Shown: positions 32,438 to 45,864, numbered from the stretch's first letter. The stretch: 64,000 nucleotides of DNA from Schistosoma mansoni (GCF_000237925.1 NW_017386105.1:124001-188000); one strand, 5' to 3'. Notes: generated by a model from the letters alone, not told the origin. Numbers and translations are program-made.

Positions 32438-35400
32438 CACAGGTTCATCAACCTACTATCCTTATTGCTGAAGACTGAAGACTTTGTTTGTATTAATAAT
32501 AATACTATAGAAAAATGCATACAGATATATAAGAAGTACAACCAACATAGTTATTTAACCAGAAAAAGAAATTATAAAACTCGCCTGGGTTGCTTTTTGA
32601 ATTTGTTGTATTTGCCAGTGTTAGTTGTATGAGTTTGATTAAAATCCTCAGCCATCGTTTCGGAATACCTAGCTTATGTGTCCAGTATTTAAAAAAAATA
32701 TTTAACATAACACTTATATATCAAAGGTAAAAGGTCTAGGGAGTTGTATGTGAGGCGGAATGAGGAAAAAAAATTATTTTTAAGTAGATGCAGGGTCTGA
32801 TTAGCTACGTGGTTAGATTTATCCTGCAGCCGAAACTGTCAACATCCTTGACTGACTAATCGGATGTGCCCAGCGAACCGTTTTAGTCATTTGTAAAGAT
32901 TTATCATCTTTACATTTCGATTCCGTAATGGATTTGTCAGTTAAACGATCTAACAACACGTATGGTGGTTCATGATCTAGATAAGCCGGCTTTAGCCTAT
33001 CAATACTTACTGTGTCGATGTTTCCATGTTTTTCTATCACGAAATATCTGGATTTTCTTGAGACGACTTTGAAAGGACCTTCAAATGGAGGACTGAGTGG
33101 TGCTTTTATTTTGTCACATCTTATCCAGACGTGCATGCAATTGCTTAGGTCTTTAGGTATATATACGGCGCGCGATTGTTCACGAGTATTAATCGGCTTA
33201 AGTTTAGACATGTGGTCCCGTAGTTGATCTACATAATTTTCTAAATTAAGTTTTTGACTGTTAGTATTAGGGTTAATAAATTCACCTGGTAGTCTCAGAG
33301 TTGTTCCGAAAACCAGTTCCGCAGCTGAACACTGTGCGTCAGTTTTGACAGATGTTCGTATTCCCAACATAACTAACGGTAGGAATTCTGTCCACTGATT
33401 GGGGTTTGAGTGAGATATAAGGGCGGTTTTTAGCTGACGGTGAAAACGTTCTACCATCCCATTAGCCTGAGGATGATATGCAGTGCAGCGTATCCTATTG
33501 GAGCCTAGAAGTTTAGCCAAGTTATTAAATAGTTCGGATTCGAATTGCGCTCCTCTATCCGTCGTTATTGTTATGGGTGTACCAAAAATGGTTACCCAGT
33601 TCTGCATGAAAACTTTGGCTACTGTTTCCGCTGTGATGTCCGCTATCGGGATGGCTATAGGGAATCTGGTAAATCGATCTATGCATGTAAAAAGATAATT
33701 AAAACCGTTTGAACGTGGTAAAGGACCTACCAAGTCGATATGCACATGGGCAAAACGTGCATCTGGTTGCGAGAAAACACCTATGCGTGAATTTGTGTGA
33801 CGATTTATCTTTGTTGACATGCTGAACACTCTCTGACCCATTTGTGTACATCCTTCTGTAAATTCGGCCATATATATCTGGCATTGATTAGTTTTGTTGA
33901 AGCTTTTGCACCAGGATGAGACAAAGAATGAAAGTTATTATATATCAACTTTCGCATACTTTTGGGAACGAAAGGTCGCGGCATTGCCTTGGTCATGTCA
34001 CAGTAGATTAGAATACCATCGACAGGTGATGGGAACTGTTTTAAATTAAGACTTGAATTGTTTGTTTTAAGCAGGTTTTGTAATTCTAGATCCTGCTCTT
34101 GTTCGTTTCTCAACGTCTCGAAGTTTACTGTAGACTGCTGTAGCACGTTTATTTCTAGCCTAGATAAAGCATCTGCCGCCTGATTGTCCTGACCTTTGAC
34201 ATGTCGGATATCGCTTGTGAACTGTGATATATAGTCAAGGTGTCGGACTTCTCGAGGTGAGTATTTATCAGCTCTCGCTTTTAGTGCATTCGTTAGTGGT
34301 TTGTGATCCGTAAAGACTATAAATTCCCTGCCTTCTAACATGTGTCGGAAGTGTTTAATGGTTAGGTAGATTGCAAGAAGTTCTCGCCCGAAAGTAGAAT
34401 ACCTTGTCTCTGCTGGAGCGAGTCTTTTTGAGAAGAAAGCAATTGGTTTCCAGGCGTTTTTAGCCAGTTGGTTAAGGGTACCGCCTACTGCTTTATCTGA
34501 AGCATCCACCATCAAAGCAAGTGAGGAAAGAGAATTCGGATACATCAACGTAGTTGCTTGAGCTAATTTATCTTTAAGCTGTTTAATAGCTTCGACAGCG
34601 TCAGAAGACAGTTTGAATTCTTTTGGTTTTCCTTTTAGTGAATCTGTCAAAGGTTGCATTAATTGTGCACAACCTGGTATGAATCTGCGATAAAAGTTAA
34701 TTAGACCTAGAAAACTTATCAGTTGTGTTAGAGAACTAGGTTTGGGGTATAGTTTAATGGTGTCTACTTCTTTTTTGATCGGTTTAATCCCTTCTGGGCT
34801 TATTGTGTGACCGAGGAATTCTAAAGTTTGAACACCGAAAACACACTTACTTTGATGTATGTTTATTCCATGTTCATCCAGTCTTTTTAACACTGTTTTT
34901 ACATGCTGTTCGTGTGATTGCAAATCGGGGCTGGCAATTAACAAGTCGTCTATATACCCCTGCGCAAATGGCATATCTCGAAGTAGATTGTCTATGAGTC
35001 TTTGAAATGTCTGTGCCGCATTTCTCAGGCCGAATGGCATGCGTACAAACTCGAATAAGCCAAAGGGTGTTGTAATAGCTGTCTTGGGGATATCTTCATC
35101 CGCCACTGGGATATTGTGATATGCCCTGACTAAGTCAATTTTAGTGAATATGTTCATACCCTGTAAACCGTTTGTGAAATCTTGGATATGCGGTATTGGG
35201 TACCTATCTGGTACGGTTTGACGGTTGAGGGCTCTGTAATCCCCGCACGGTCGCCAGTCACCTTCATTTTTCTTTGGGACCATATGCAAAGGGGATGCCC
35301 ATTGACTATCAGAGGGACGGATAATACCCAGTTGTAGCATATAATCAAACTCGGCCCTAGCGATTTTGAGCTTATCTGGTGCTAGTCTCCTGGGTTTTGC

Positions 35401-36992
35401 AAAAACCGGTGCACCTTCGGTTTTGATAGTGTGACTTACTTTTAGTTTGTCTTTAGAAGGCTGTGGGTTTGGTTTAGTTAAGTTTGGAAATTCCGCGAGT
35501 ATATCTTGGAATTTCGCTGTTGTTACTGGAGGAGTTTGAATCAAGTTAAGAGAGCTGATGTGACTTTCTTTGCCTTTTGTGTAATACGAAGTTTCTTTTA
35601 GTGTTAATCGCCGTTTCTTGGTGTCAACTAGAAATTCGTATCTCTCTAGAAAGTCCATCCCCAGTATTGCCAGATCTAAGTCGGCTACCGTGAAAACCCA
35701 AGGGAATTGCCTCCTGAACCCCAAATCTAGGGTTAAGTTTTTCTGCCCAAATGTCGCAATTTTAGTTTTATTTGCAGCTTGAAGTGTAATTGATGATGTT
35801 TCTCGACTAATCTCAGTTTTATTTTGAGGGATGATGCTAAGAGCAGCGCCAGTATCCACCAAGAAATTCAAGCCAGAGTTTCTGTCTCTAACATAAAACA
35901 AGCGACTGTTTAGGCGCCCCTCCTCAGTCGTCGCGACCTGGGGAGGGGTTACTCGTTTCCCGCTGTCTTAGAATTATGCTTAGGCCAGGCGCATGGTTGC
36001 ATGCACTTGGTTGAGTTGACACCAAACTTTCAGTGGTACCAACAAAACTGCCCAGGTTGTCTGGACATTTGTGACCTGTTTTGTGACTTGGATCGTGGTC
36101 GTTGTGGTGACCTGCTCCTGTTTCTATGACCCATTTGCATTCTGGTGACAGCCTCAGTGAGACTCTTAACACTCGCAATGAGTCCTTCTATGACGGGGTC
36201 TTTTGCTGATTCTACTTTTTGTGTGTGATTTATTGTGCCTGGTCCAGTTGGAGGACCTCTCTCCATTATTCTATCGGCTATACGCGCTAAATGAGATAAT
36301 GAGGTTTCAGGATCTTGTCCATCCAAACAGTGTTGGACGTAGCATGGGAGAGCTTGTATCCATCCTTGTTTTAGGACTGCTTCACCCACTGTGTTATCAC
36401 CCATTAACACTTGGAGGTGACTCAAAAACTGTGACGGCGACCGATCACCTAGTGTTTCACCTTGAAAAAGTCTTTGGATTCTTTGACTGTCTGATAATGA
36501 TAAACGGTTCATTATCTCTCGTCTTAAGATGGTGTATGGTTGTGGTGATGGTGGATCTAAAATCAAGTCACGGACTTCTTTGGCGACTGAAGGAGGAAGG
36601 ATAGAACACAAGTCTCTATAGCGAATCCCTTCAGATTTGATATTGTGTCTCGTGAAATAATGCTCTAGTTGAGCAAACCACAACTCAGGATCACTACGAT
36701 CAAATTGTGGAAGTCGGGATTTCGTAGTCATAACAGTGTCTATCTCCACCGGTGACAAATCCTCCAGATTATGGGTTTCTATTGAGTCTGACATGAGGTA
36801 TGTGACAAATATAGCAATAAAGTTAGCACGAAAAATGGTTACTATAACACGAATAACTTAAGATAATACGGAATAAACTAGTTATATACTCAACTTAGTT
36901 TACGGATAATCAGGTCTACTTTTACGCTTAAGTAAAAAAAAAATTAATAACAGAAATGAGGTTAAATTTGTGTTCAAAAAGGGCTCACCACT

Positions 36993-37258
36993 TTCGTGCC
37001 TTAAGGTAACCTTCGTGCTATTGATAGAAGAAACCAGAGAAGTAGTGAATAGGTCTTTATTTCGATCTTCGCGCAGTCACAGTGGAGCGTGGGATTATCT
37101 GTTCAGACAAACAAAGGCTCTCAACATTCAATATAAGATAATAGGGAATATAACGCTTACAAAAGGTAAGGAAGTGAATGAATACTTGAACAATACTGTT
37201 TTAGCATATGCTTAGTTGTTTGGGGTCAACTCTTAACCAACCAACCTGAGCTGTTACA
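36993..37258 (-). repeat. 5' LTR of the Ty3/Gypsy element (266 bp)
   Basis: Same length as the partner LTR. It is followed inward by the primer-binding site and outward by GATAT. Confidence 0.85.
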
Positions 37259-37557
37259 GATATCCATAATGAACGTAACAAATATGTCCCAAATGTGTCG
37301 GATTCTAGTCACATTTCTGATGTTATTGTATCAGATGTTGGATATTCTCACGAACAATGTATGTTGAGTAGAATCCCTAGTCAGTGTTATGATGAATCAG
37401 AGGGAATAGCAAGTTTTCCCGAGGCAATCAGAGAACCAGTTTACTCAGATATGGAGTTTGCACGGGCAGAGAATCCAAATCAAGTTCAAGATTATCGTAA
37501 TCAGTATGAGGCAGATGCATATTTTTCATTTGATTGTTTTGCATGTGATTAAAGCCT
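37259..37557 (+). mobile_element. older LTR retrotransposon fossil (right piece)
   Basis: Acidic plus-strand coding remnant (SDSSHISDVIVSDVGYSHEQ onward) directly beyond the younger element's 5' LTR. Style and orientation match the gag-bearing piece on the left. Confidence 0.55.
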
Positions 37558-37759
37558 TGATGAATCGTATGTGTTAATTACACATATCAGCGCATATTAA
37601 TCTGATAACTGGAACCACTGCCTTGTGTATTCTTAACTGGAAAGCAGAAGAGATATGTATCATACATATTATGTAAGTCAAAGTCACATTATGGGATGCC
37701 AAAAATTATAAGTCAGTGTGTATCCCCAAATACTCACATATAATAATGGAGGTGTGAGA

Positions 37760-39830
37760 TATGAGATAACGCAAATTGGAAACGTCAAATTGGTCATGAA
37801 ATTGCGACATAAGGACATAAAGACATGTCTGAAGTAAACTGCGAAATTTGGTCCACTTGTCGAGACTCTCGAAGTGAGTACTTGTCTGAGGATGAGCCTA
37901 AAGAAAAAGTAATGGTTTTATGGTCAGTAAAACGGGTGAACTCTCGGCCTTCTATAGAGTGTTGAAAATGCCGTACAGCACAATACATAGCTAGGAGTTC
38001 ACTACCGAAAGTGTTATACCTCTACTCAGTGTCTTGCAACCGCGGCGAAAAAGATGCCGAAGTTGCCAGAAGTCGTTAACCCATTGTTGTAAGACTCCTC
38101 CGATTGCTGGGTCGGATGCGTCTACCACGATGCTAATGGGTGCTTGGATGCTTGGAGTGCAAGCATGATTGATTTTGTGATAAGTTCTTTAATAACGGAG
38201 AATGTTTTTCTCGCGGTATCGTCCAAATTGATGGATTTCTCATTTCCACGAAGTTCGTCGGTTATAATTTCTCATAAGGGACGCGCAATTTGGTACGAAC
38301 CGTCTATAATAATAATAATATATTTCTGCAATAGCAGGTACACGCCATTTTTAAAGACATGATCTACAATTTACAACATATACTGGTTCACAGTATGCAT
38401 CCCAAGCAAGGTTGTTTGGTAATTATAATCTATAAAAGTTGATAGCAGTTCATTCGTTCGGATATAATGTGTTTTCATAAGAATAGTTTCCAAAGAGGCA
38501 TGGCGTCCACGTTACATACCAGATCCAATCTCGACAAAAAGTGTATTAGGGTTTCGGTCGTGCTAAGTATTTATGTAATGCAGCTTTTTAAGTTTATAGT
38601 TGTTATAAAGTAGGCTTGTGGAGCGCCTGGTTCGAACTATGACCTTGGGAAAGCGCGTTCGTCGAGCTTGTTCCAGATGTCAGAAGTTACATAGCTTCAC
38701 CCTCAGAGCAAGATTCTAAGGAGAAAAAAAAAGGAAAAGAAACCGAGGAGAAGCAAGGCATTCGGATATGAACGATAACCAATGCTTAACATTTATTAGT
38801 GGGATAGATGGAGGTATGATAAATTACTAGATTAAATTGATAGAAACTTACAGGGCCGTTAAACGTGCGCGGTTGATGAATTGTGATCGGTTCTGGGTAA
38901 TCCAGAATGGCCACCACTTTGCTCCTCAGGGGTCGGATGCCATGAGCATCAATAGTGTATCCGAGGGAATCTAGGGAGTCGGTTCCGATTTGACACTTCT
39001 GAATGTTCACAGTATTGCTGTGCTTTTTTAGTTATTCAAAAACAAGGTGCAGATGCTGGGGATGAGATTGTCTGTTCGAAGTCGCAATCAAGCAGTCATC
39101 AACATACGCATGTACGAAGCTGAGACCTCGAAAAACGTAATCTATTAACCCTTGGATAGTCTGGGCAGCATTTCTCAAACCGAAAGGCATTCGCGAAAAT
39201 TCCTAGGGTTCGAAGGGAGTTATGACAGCGGTTCTTGGAATGTCTCCAGTAGCCATAGGGATTTGGTCATAGGATTTAACCAAGTGGATCTTCGAAAAGA
39301 CAACTGCACCTTTCTAGGTAGCTGTCAAATCGTGAATGTGAAACAGCGGGTAACGATAACGTGTAAGTGTATGACATAACTCAGTAATGTCATTCTGGGT
39401 CGTTTGGGGTTTTTCATTGACTGAAAAAACTTCGGCGTCAGAAGATTTTGTGATTTTTGTGATGCCGTCAGCAGATCCAGCCAGTTCGTCAACGGCGTTG
39501 TTTTCAAAGGAGGCCAGCATGGCTTGCACTTGTTGAGGAAGTTTGCATAAGAGAAGTTGTTTGGATGGGCCATCATCGAGAGTTTTTTGGCCGATAACCT
39601 CTCTCATTCTTAGAGACATGTCTGTCGCGGAGCCATGTTTCAGGTTGATATTGGTAAGGAGCTTGTCTAACTTTTGTTGATCGGTTAGAACTCCGTTTTT
39701 AAGGATAGACAGTTGAAGTGTTTCGCAGAGTTCCGAAACGTCACTAGTGAACATACTAAGTGTGACGTGCCTGTTGAATTCGCACGGTAGCGTCTTGACT
39801 GCTGCGAGGATGTTGTCTCACCAGAAAAGC
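37760..39830 (-). mobile_element. second Ty3/Gypsy fossil, heavily decayed
   Basis: Minus-strand remnants of gag (about 39754-39314), reverse transcriptase (around 39010-38786, with the QKCQIG...LGYTIDAHGI tract typical of the Gypsy RT end) and RNase H (around 37988-37794, EGREFTRFTDHK). Many breaks; no LTRs found. Much older than the neighbouring element. Confidence 0.7.
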
Positions 39831-41185
39831 ATCAGTTGAAATAAAAGTGGAGTCATAGTCTTTAACTTAAATACCTTAAGTATCTGTTCCGTAATGGTCA
39901 AAAATCAAGTACAAGAATGGACGAGGAAATATATATATCGGAAAACACGAAAAAAATCACAATATATAAAAATGGAAGTATATCAATGATAAATAAAATT
40001 CCAAAAAGGAACAGACAATTCAAAAGATGGTGCATCATATCACGTTGGGCTCACCAATGAAGATGTCACAGGTATTCGAAATTTGACAACGTTCAAACGA
40101 GTGACACTTTCTACTATGAATCACACCCACCAAGTATAATCAAAAGTCAGAAGCGGGGGTGTCCGAGGATATATTTGCTAGGCTACCAATATATTGAAAA
40201 TAAACTGATCCACGCTGGCTAGTGATTGCAGGGAATGCTGAGCACGGCGTTACCAGTCGTGATCTGGTACGGATGCATGATCGAGCGCCTTCCGCTGGTT
40301 TAGTCCATTAAAACTAATGTGGTCAGCATCCAATGTCGAACACTTACAGAGATATTGTTTTTGTGGATTTGTTTACCGCTAAATCATATAAGATATTTGA
40401 GAAAGAATAATAATATGAGTAACAATTAACGTTGATAGATTTTTCTGCTCGATTTCTGGACATTTACAGGAATTGTTTACAACATTATTGTAAGTGCCAC
40501 ATAAATTCGTCAAATATTCCTCATAAGTAGAGCAACGTGTGTTTGTTTTCAGCTTGGTAACTTAACCATGTCGTAGTTAAAACTAGTTCATGATGTGTCT
40601 TTAACAGGATTAACAAGTGAATTTTTGGTAACCGAATCCGAAATCACTAACAAAATAATAAACAAAGTTTTAATGCGTATTGACCAGTAATATCTAAATA
40701 GTGCTTACCAGTTATTTCATTATTGTATGTAGGCAGTGAATTGGTAATAGCACTAAGAACGTTGTAATTGGATTTCTCTTAGATTTCATATTACGTTTTT
40801 GAATCCGTTTATTTGGTGCCTGCATTTTGTTTGTTAACACTAAATAACTATATAAAATTCTAGGAGGTTTAGAAAATGAAGAGCACTGTTTACAACAAGG
40901 GAGACACTTGTAAGTACATCCTGTCAGCTGCTATTTCATTTATTTATTGAATTTGATACTGATAACGCAGTTTAAGCGTTTGTTTCACCATTGATTTGTT
41001 GTTTTTCAGAATTGCATGAAGTTTAAAAGGTCCCCATACGTTTTCTTGTATGCAATCTATGGCTCCTGTCAGCTAATTGGAAGGATCGAACCTTCCAATA
41101 ATTAAGTCTATGCAGGTGAACAACCCAGCTAATTTCTGAATATGGAAGATAGTGTGGAGGAACAATTTACAGGTTGACGATAACT
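39831..41185. other. AT-rich intergenic stretch
   Basis: No gene or recognised element. Confidence 0.35.
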
Positions 41186-41188
41186 ATG

Positions 41189-42360
41189 TTTTATATTATT
41201 ATTATTATTATTATCCACAAACACTTTATGGGTACATAAGTGCTGTGAAGAAACCATTTCGGGTTTCTTCAAAAAATGCAATAATACACAATTTTCAATA
41301 ATGTTAACATTACATATGCCATGTTTGAGAAAGGAAGGAAAAGGAAAATAAAATATTAATAATAGAATAGTAATAATAGTAATAATAAATCAGGTTCTGT
41401 GTAATTAGCAAGAATTTTGAATTGATTTTGAAGGAGGAAAGGAAGAAACTAAGGAAATAGAAATAAAGGAGACGCGGAATACGTAAATATCTTAACGCAG
41501 AGCAATAATAAACAACTATGTATGTATAGCAAAACGAGTAACAAAAATAAAATAAAACAGAATAAGTTGATAAGTAAATAACTTATTATTGCAGTAAGAT
41601 ATGACGTTAGAATAAGTGTTTGTTCGTGCGGACATAGTTTTGGGTGATGCTATGAAAGTCTCAATTAAGTGCAAAAGATAATCAATATGTATGAGGTGTA
41701 TATACATAGTGAAGATAAAACGAGTCTGATAAGTTGAATTCAACGTAACTCAAGTTATTGTCTCAATCCAAAGCTTCGTAATCTTAAGAATAATATTTAT
41801 TTAGAAGGGAAAAGAAAGGAGAGAGAGAGAAAAGAAATGAACACATAGTGAAAGGGTCCAACCATGATCATAATAGTGTAATGGATATAGACTTTTGAGA
41901 TGAACGAATAATTTTAAAATAATAATAACAACAACAATAATAAACCCTTACGGATAAATACGTGTAGATTTATGTAACAGTATACAGAGTGAAACCGGGT
42001 ATTAGTATAAACATTGGTGCAATAATAATAATAATTTAGAATGATGCTATCATAGTCACAATTAATTGCAAGGAATAATTAAATATAAATTTCTATATGT
42101 TATATATATATGTTGTGGAGATTATAAAAAAAATCTGAGAATTTATTTAAGTGTAACATAGGGTTTTTTGTTTTTAATTGTAAACTTTGGATGTTTAGGA
42201 ATAAAATATGTTTAGAAGGACAAGAAGAGATGAAATGAATATCTAATGTGTCGAAAGACCAATAATGATATTAATAACAGTAATAATTATAAATACGAAT
42301 ATAAGCAGACTTTGTATATTAAGATAAATATAAAATAAAGTGAAATAGACGTGAAAAGTT
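41189..42360. other. low-complexity AT stretch, possible LINE 3' flank
   Basis: Starts with a (TTA)n run at about 41189-41213 and holds several AATAAT-type runs. It may be the 3' UTR and tail of the minus-strand LINE ending near 42390, but no matching copy is present to prove this. Confidence 0.35.
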
Positions 42361-42369
42361 TCAAAGGTT

Positions 42370-43290
42370 TCACTTTGCTTTTCAGTCAGTTAGATAGACG
42401 ACGGACCTTTTTTGTATAAATCATTGTTAAGCACGTTGATATTCAATAGGTGACACAATCCACTTTCGGAAAGAAAATCATCAAGAAGACTTCGGAACCG
42501 GGTTGTAGTTTCACTGCATCGGAGGTTCACTCGCAGTCTATTCCACATGGTTGAGTAGCGAATAACGAAAAAATTCTGGCGTAAATTTGTGTGGGTTTTT
42601 GGAATCGCTAGAATATTTTCCTTATTGCGTAGATTGTGGGACGGTATCATAGAGTATGAAGGGGTAGATAGCGAAGAGTAAGAAATACCGTTAAGAAGCC
42701 GGTAGAGAAAGATAAGGTTTAATTTGATACGCCTGATCCAGAGAGGTTCTAGTTTGAGTTGTTGACATCTTTGGTGATAGTCCTTGTTGTCAGAATACCC
42801 CAAAACAGCTTTGGTGAACCTTCTTTGAACACCTTCAATTTTAATCAGGTCATTATGCCTGCAATTACTGTAAACTAAAATACCATATTCAAGAATTGGT
42901 AAGATACATTTTCTGTATAATAATAATCTCGATTCGGTATTATTGAAATTAATCATTATGAATCCGATGAGCTTTCTAGCTTTGGATACTTGAGATGCAA
43001 TGTGTTCAGAAAAGTTCAAACTGTCGCTATATCTTAAACCCGAGTCACGAACAGTGTTGAGAGGTTTCAATGCATGTTTTTGTATAGCCAGATTTAAGTT
43101 AAGGCAACGGCCAATGTTAATAAATCCACTTTTGTCAACATTAAGTGGCAAATTCCACGAAATAGTCCATTCGTATAACTTGTTTATTTCTTCTTGGATT
43201 ACCGTTGAAATATAGCATTCTTTTGTGGGAGATGAGAATGAATAAACCACTTTTAGATCTTCGGCAAAAAGACTCCTGTGTTTATTCATC
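42370..43290 (-). mobile_element. CR1/jockey-like LINE, 5'-truncated, open frame
   Basis: One uninterrupted minus-strand frame of 299 codons (43289-42390) covers the end of the reverse transcriptase palm and the C-terminal domain. It starts SLFAEDLKVVYSFSS (the catalytic FADD is read FAED here), then NLPLNVDKSG, LRYSDSLNFSEHI and a NCRHNDLIKIEGVQRRFTKA block. It belongs to a different family from the LINE at 27960. The whole 5' part is missing. Confidence 0.8.
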
Positions 43291-44020
43291 TAATGGATTA
43301 TCTAAATATAAATATAACAACTGTACAGTATTTTGCATTATAGTATGTATATTTATAGTCTAGTTCGGTAGTAATACTACTTTGATAGTAGACCTAATCT
43401 GGAAGATCTTACGTGGAAGTCGCATCACTATCCTAAAGAATAATACACAAAGACAAGCGTTTGAAAAACTACAGAAAAACTACAAAAACTACCTACTTGT
43501 TAGTGATTCTTAGGTAAAAATTGGCTTCGTTGAATCTGTACGTACTGTTTGCTTAGTCTGGGTAGTGAAATTGTTGTTATTATGGAAGCTGTGGGTGTTA
43601 TGAATCTTCCATCAACTTCAATGTCTAAGAATATTATGAACTATACAGTTTATATTTCGCAATTGATCGAGTTTACATGCAAGAGTTTGTCTTATGTATG
43701 CCGGTAGCATATGATGGCAAGGACACCGGTATAACACAATATATCCACGATCCATTACGCATCTCCTCGTAGTTCATTTTGCTTCCAGAAAAACATAAGA
43801 GGACGCCCTCAACTAAAATTATCCCCAAAATTTACCCAAACCGGAAGAAGTTTTCTCCGGATTGGGAAGTAACGTAGCAACAATCGGTCCGACATGTACA
43901 GTACAAGACAGAGATATAAATCAACGTTTTCCGCAATGATTTCGTGGTTTTGCTGGAGCAAAAGACCACTTACATGTGAGAAAACCTGATATTCGGACAA
44001 CGCGACGGACACTCAACAAA
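43291..44020. other. intergenic stretch without recognised genes
   Basis: No supported gene. The minus-strand frame at 43809-44012 has no known domain. Confidence 0.3.
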
Positions 44021-44024
44021 CCCT

Positions 44025-44325
44025 TGTAGTGACGTCGAGTCGAGGACGGACTATGATCAGCACTACAATTCGATTACGCGCCCAGCAACGACTTGGTTCC
44101 TTTGATAACTTGCAAATCAGAAGGCTTCAATTAGTCCAGATAAAGTATATTTATTGGCGATTTCGTGGTATCGAAAGAATACCGAGGCGGATAGCGGAAC
44201 AAGAAGTCAGTCTGATACAGATAAACAAATACAGCAAAACAATCTCTAGTACAACTGTGTTACAATAATAATAACTGTTTCTGTTATTTCAATCGTGTTC
44301 TTATCGAGACCAGCCGGTCACTACA
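44025..44325. mobile_element. solo LTR (fossil)
   Basis: 301 bp with perfect 9-bp inverted ends TGTAGTGAC/GTCACTACA in the TG...CA form, flanked on both sides by CCCT. No internal coding region is attached. This fits an LTR left after recombination of a Gypsy- or BEL-type element; family and strand are unknown. Confidence 0.65.
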
Positions 44326-44334
44326 CCCTCAAAA

Positions 44335-45590
44335 AAATCAACATTTTCAGGTCAGGGTTAACTTCACTTTCTCTCAGGTTATGGAATGTCCTATTGAGGT
44401 CCCCCAGGGTTCATTACTAGGACCTCTGCTCTCCTTGATTTCAATAAACGACCTTCCACAACAGGTATCGTTCGACTTATTACTTTTTGCTGATGATTTG
44501 AAAATTTGGAGAGAGATACGCAACCAAGAGGATATACTGGCACTCGAGGAGGATCTGACTCGACTTGAAAGTTGAGCAGATGACAACGGACTTACCTTCA
44601 ACAATTCAAAATGTAAAGTAGTCCATATGCGACATGTTACAGACTACAGTTAAAACTCAGGAAACCCCTCTCTAGAAGTAGCTAAAGTCGAAAAAGATTT
44701 ATGAGTGCTTGTACACTACGATTTGAAGTATTACGCTAACTGTGACAAAAATGCCTTTCGAGCAATTCTTGCACTGATTACATTGAAGATCATTTTTGAC
44801 CAGTTTGACGAAAGAACTTTCCACATAATCTTCAACAGTTTCATTCGTCCCTATTTAGAGTACGGAAATATAGTATTTCCTCCCTCCCTCCAAAAGGATA
44901 AGGACACTCTGGAACGTATCCAACGTTGAGCCACGAAAGCAGTTAGGGGACTCATATTCACCCCTTATGAAGAGCGCCTCCAATCACTTAACCTTTACCC
45001 ACTATAGTATAGGCGTCTTAGAGGTGACATAGTGGCTTACGGTATCCTTACCACTTCTGGTCATCTCCTTAAACATCTACTTAAGCTTAGTCCCAATACA
45101 AATCTAAGGGGTAACACCCAGAAACTGGAGGCTCAATATAGCAGGACGGACTGTAGACACAGCTTCTACTGAGCTAGTCCAAGAGACTTCCTAGGAATCC
45201 TTTAGGAGGAAACTTGACCTATTCTTAAGGACTAACATATTATTATGATTTACCAAATTCTTTTTCTCCCTTATTATCGTCAATATACCTAGGTTCTTGC
45301 CTGGAGGTATTGGTGATCCACTGCTATTAGACACGGAAGCACGTTAAGCGAAAGCTTCTTCTATTCCGTCCTCAAACATTTGAACCATTTGAAATGGTAA
45401 TCATCGCATCTTGTCAGGTCGTTCAAGGTCGATGAAACCTGACGGCGGGCGATTTTGAAAGGATCCGACTTTTTCGCCGTGCCCTAGATGGCATTTTGGT
45501 ATTATTTTTATGTCATTTCGTAATCAAAACCCTGACTCTCACTTCTGACTCTGAATCCTGATTCTGATTTCTCACAACAGTCTATAACCC
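44335..45590 (+). mobile_element. CR1-like LINE fragment, decayed
   Basis: Plus-strand reverse transcriptase from VPQGSLLGPLLSLISINDLP through LLFADDLKIW to the C-terminal blocks FHIIFNSFIRPYLEYGNIVF and TPYEERLQSLNLYPL, broken by about six stops. The 3' end carries imperfect CTGATTCTGA-type repeats (about 45525-45580), the typical CR1 tail. It lies just upstream of the nucleoporin gene. Confidence 0.8.
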
Positions 45591-45810
45591 TCTTTAGACC
45601 TGAGTAAGTGGGTAGGTTTAGTAAGGGTCACTCTGGCGTCGCTCAGAGTTCGTCTGTTAATCGTATTGTCATCAAAAATTCTTCGAAAGGCTTCGATATT
45701 CAGTTACTAGTTTTCGGTGGAATTGTTAATAAACTGTCAATTACAGAAATCAAATAACTTTTAGGTTACCTTGTTTCCTTTTTCTTCGGTCTTTTTCAAC
45801 TGTATCCTAT

Positions 45811-45824
45811 ATTTCTCTTTTCAG
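45811..45824 (+). promoter_or_regulatory. splice acceptor in the Nup98 5' leader
   Basis: ATTTCTCTTTTCAG ends 41 bases before the start codon. It is either the acceptor of a 5' UTR intron or a spliced-leader trans-splice site, which schistosomes use on some mRNAs. The sequence cannot distinguish the two. Confidence 0.5.
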
Positions 45825-45864
45825 ACTTTAATATTTCTGATTGTGTGGAAATCAACCCTTAACA

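Larger units (their letters stand above)
27960..32515 (+). mobile_element. CR1-like LINE, nearly full length
   Basis: Plus-strand non-LTR retrotransposon inserted in the Gypsy element. It has a 5' region (27960-28423), ORF1 (28424-29665), ORF2 (29605-32437) and a short 3' UTR ending in AATAATAATA. ORF1 is open. ORF2 carries about four stops (for example TAA at 30025 and TGA at 31654) and one frame change near 31900-31940, so the copy cannot encode a whole enzyme. The ends are approximate; no target duplication was seen, as is common in CR1. Confidence 0.85.
26683..37258 (-). mobile_element. Ty3/Gypsy LTR retrotransposon, CsRn1-like, split by a LINE
   Basis: Minus-strand element of about 6 kb without the inserted LINE. 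It has a 5' LTR (37258-36993), a tRNA-type primer site starting TGGTGAGCCC (about 36990), gag (about 36794-36030), pol (about 35901-32819: protease DTGA, reverse transcriptase YIDD near 34950, RNase H, integrase), a purine tract AGGGGGAAG (26961-26953) and the 3' LTR (26948-26683). GATAT flanks both outer ends. The LTRs differ at about four positions, so the insertion is fairly young. No env was recognised. It is broken: the reading frames carry a small number of breaks, and a CR1-like LINE separates pol from the 3' LTR. Confidence 0.85.

Noticed and set aside
41189-42360. AAT/TAA-rich runs as a CRISPR-like or satellite array
   Set aside because: Irregular spacing and simple composition; ordinary low-complexity eukaryotic DNA.
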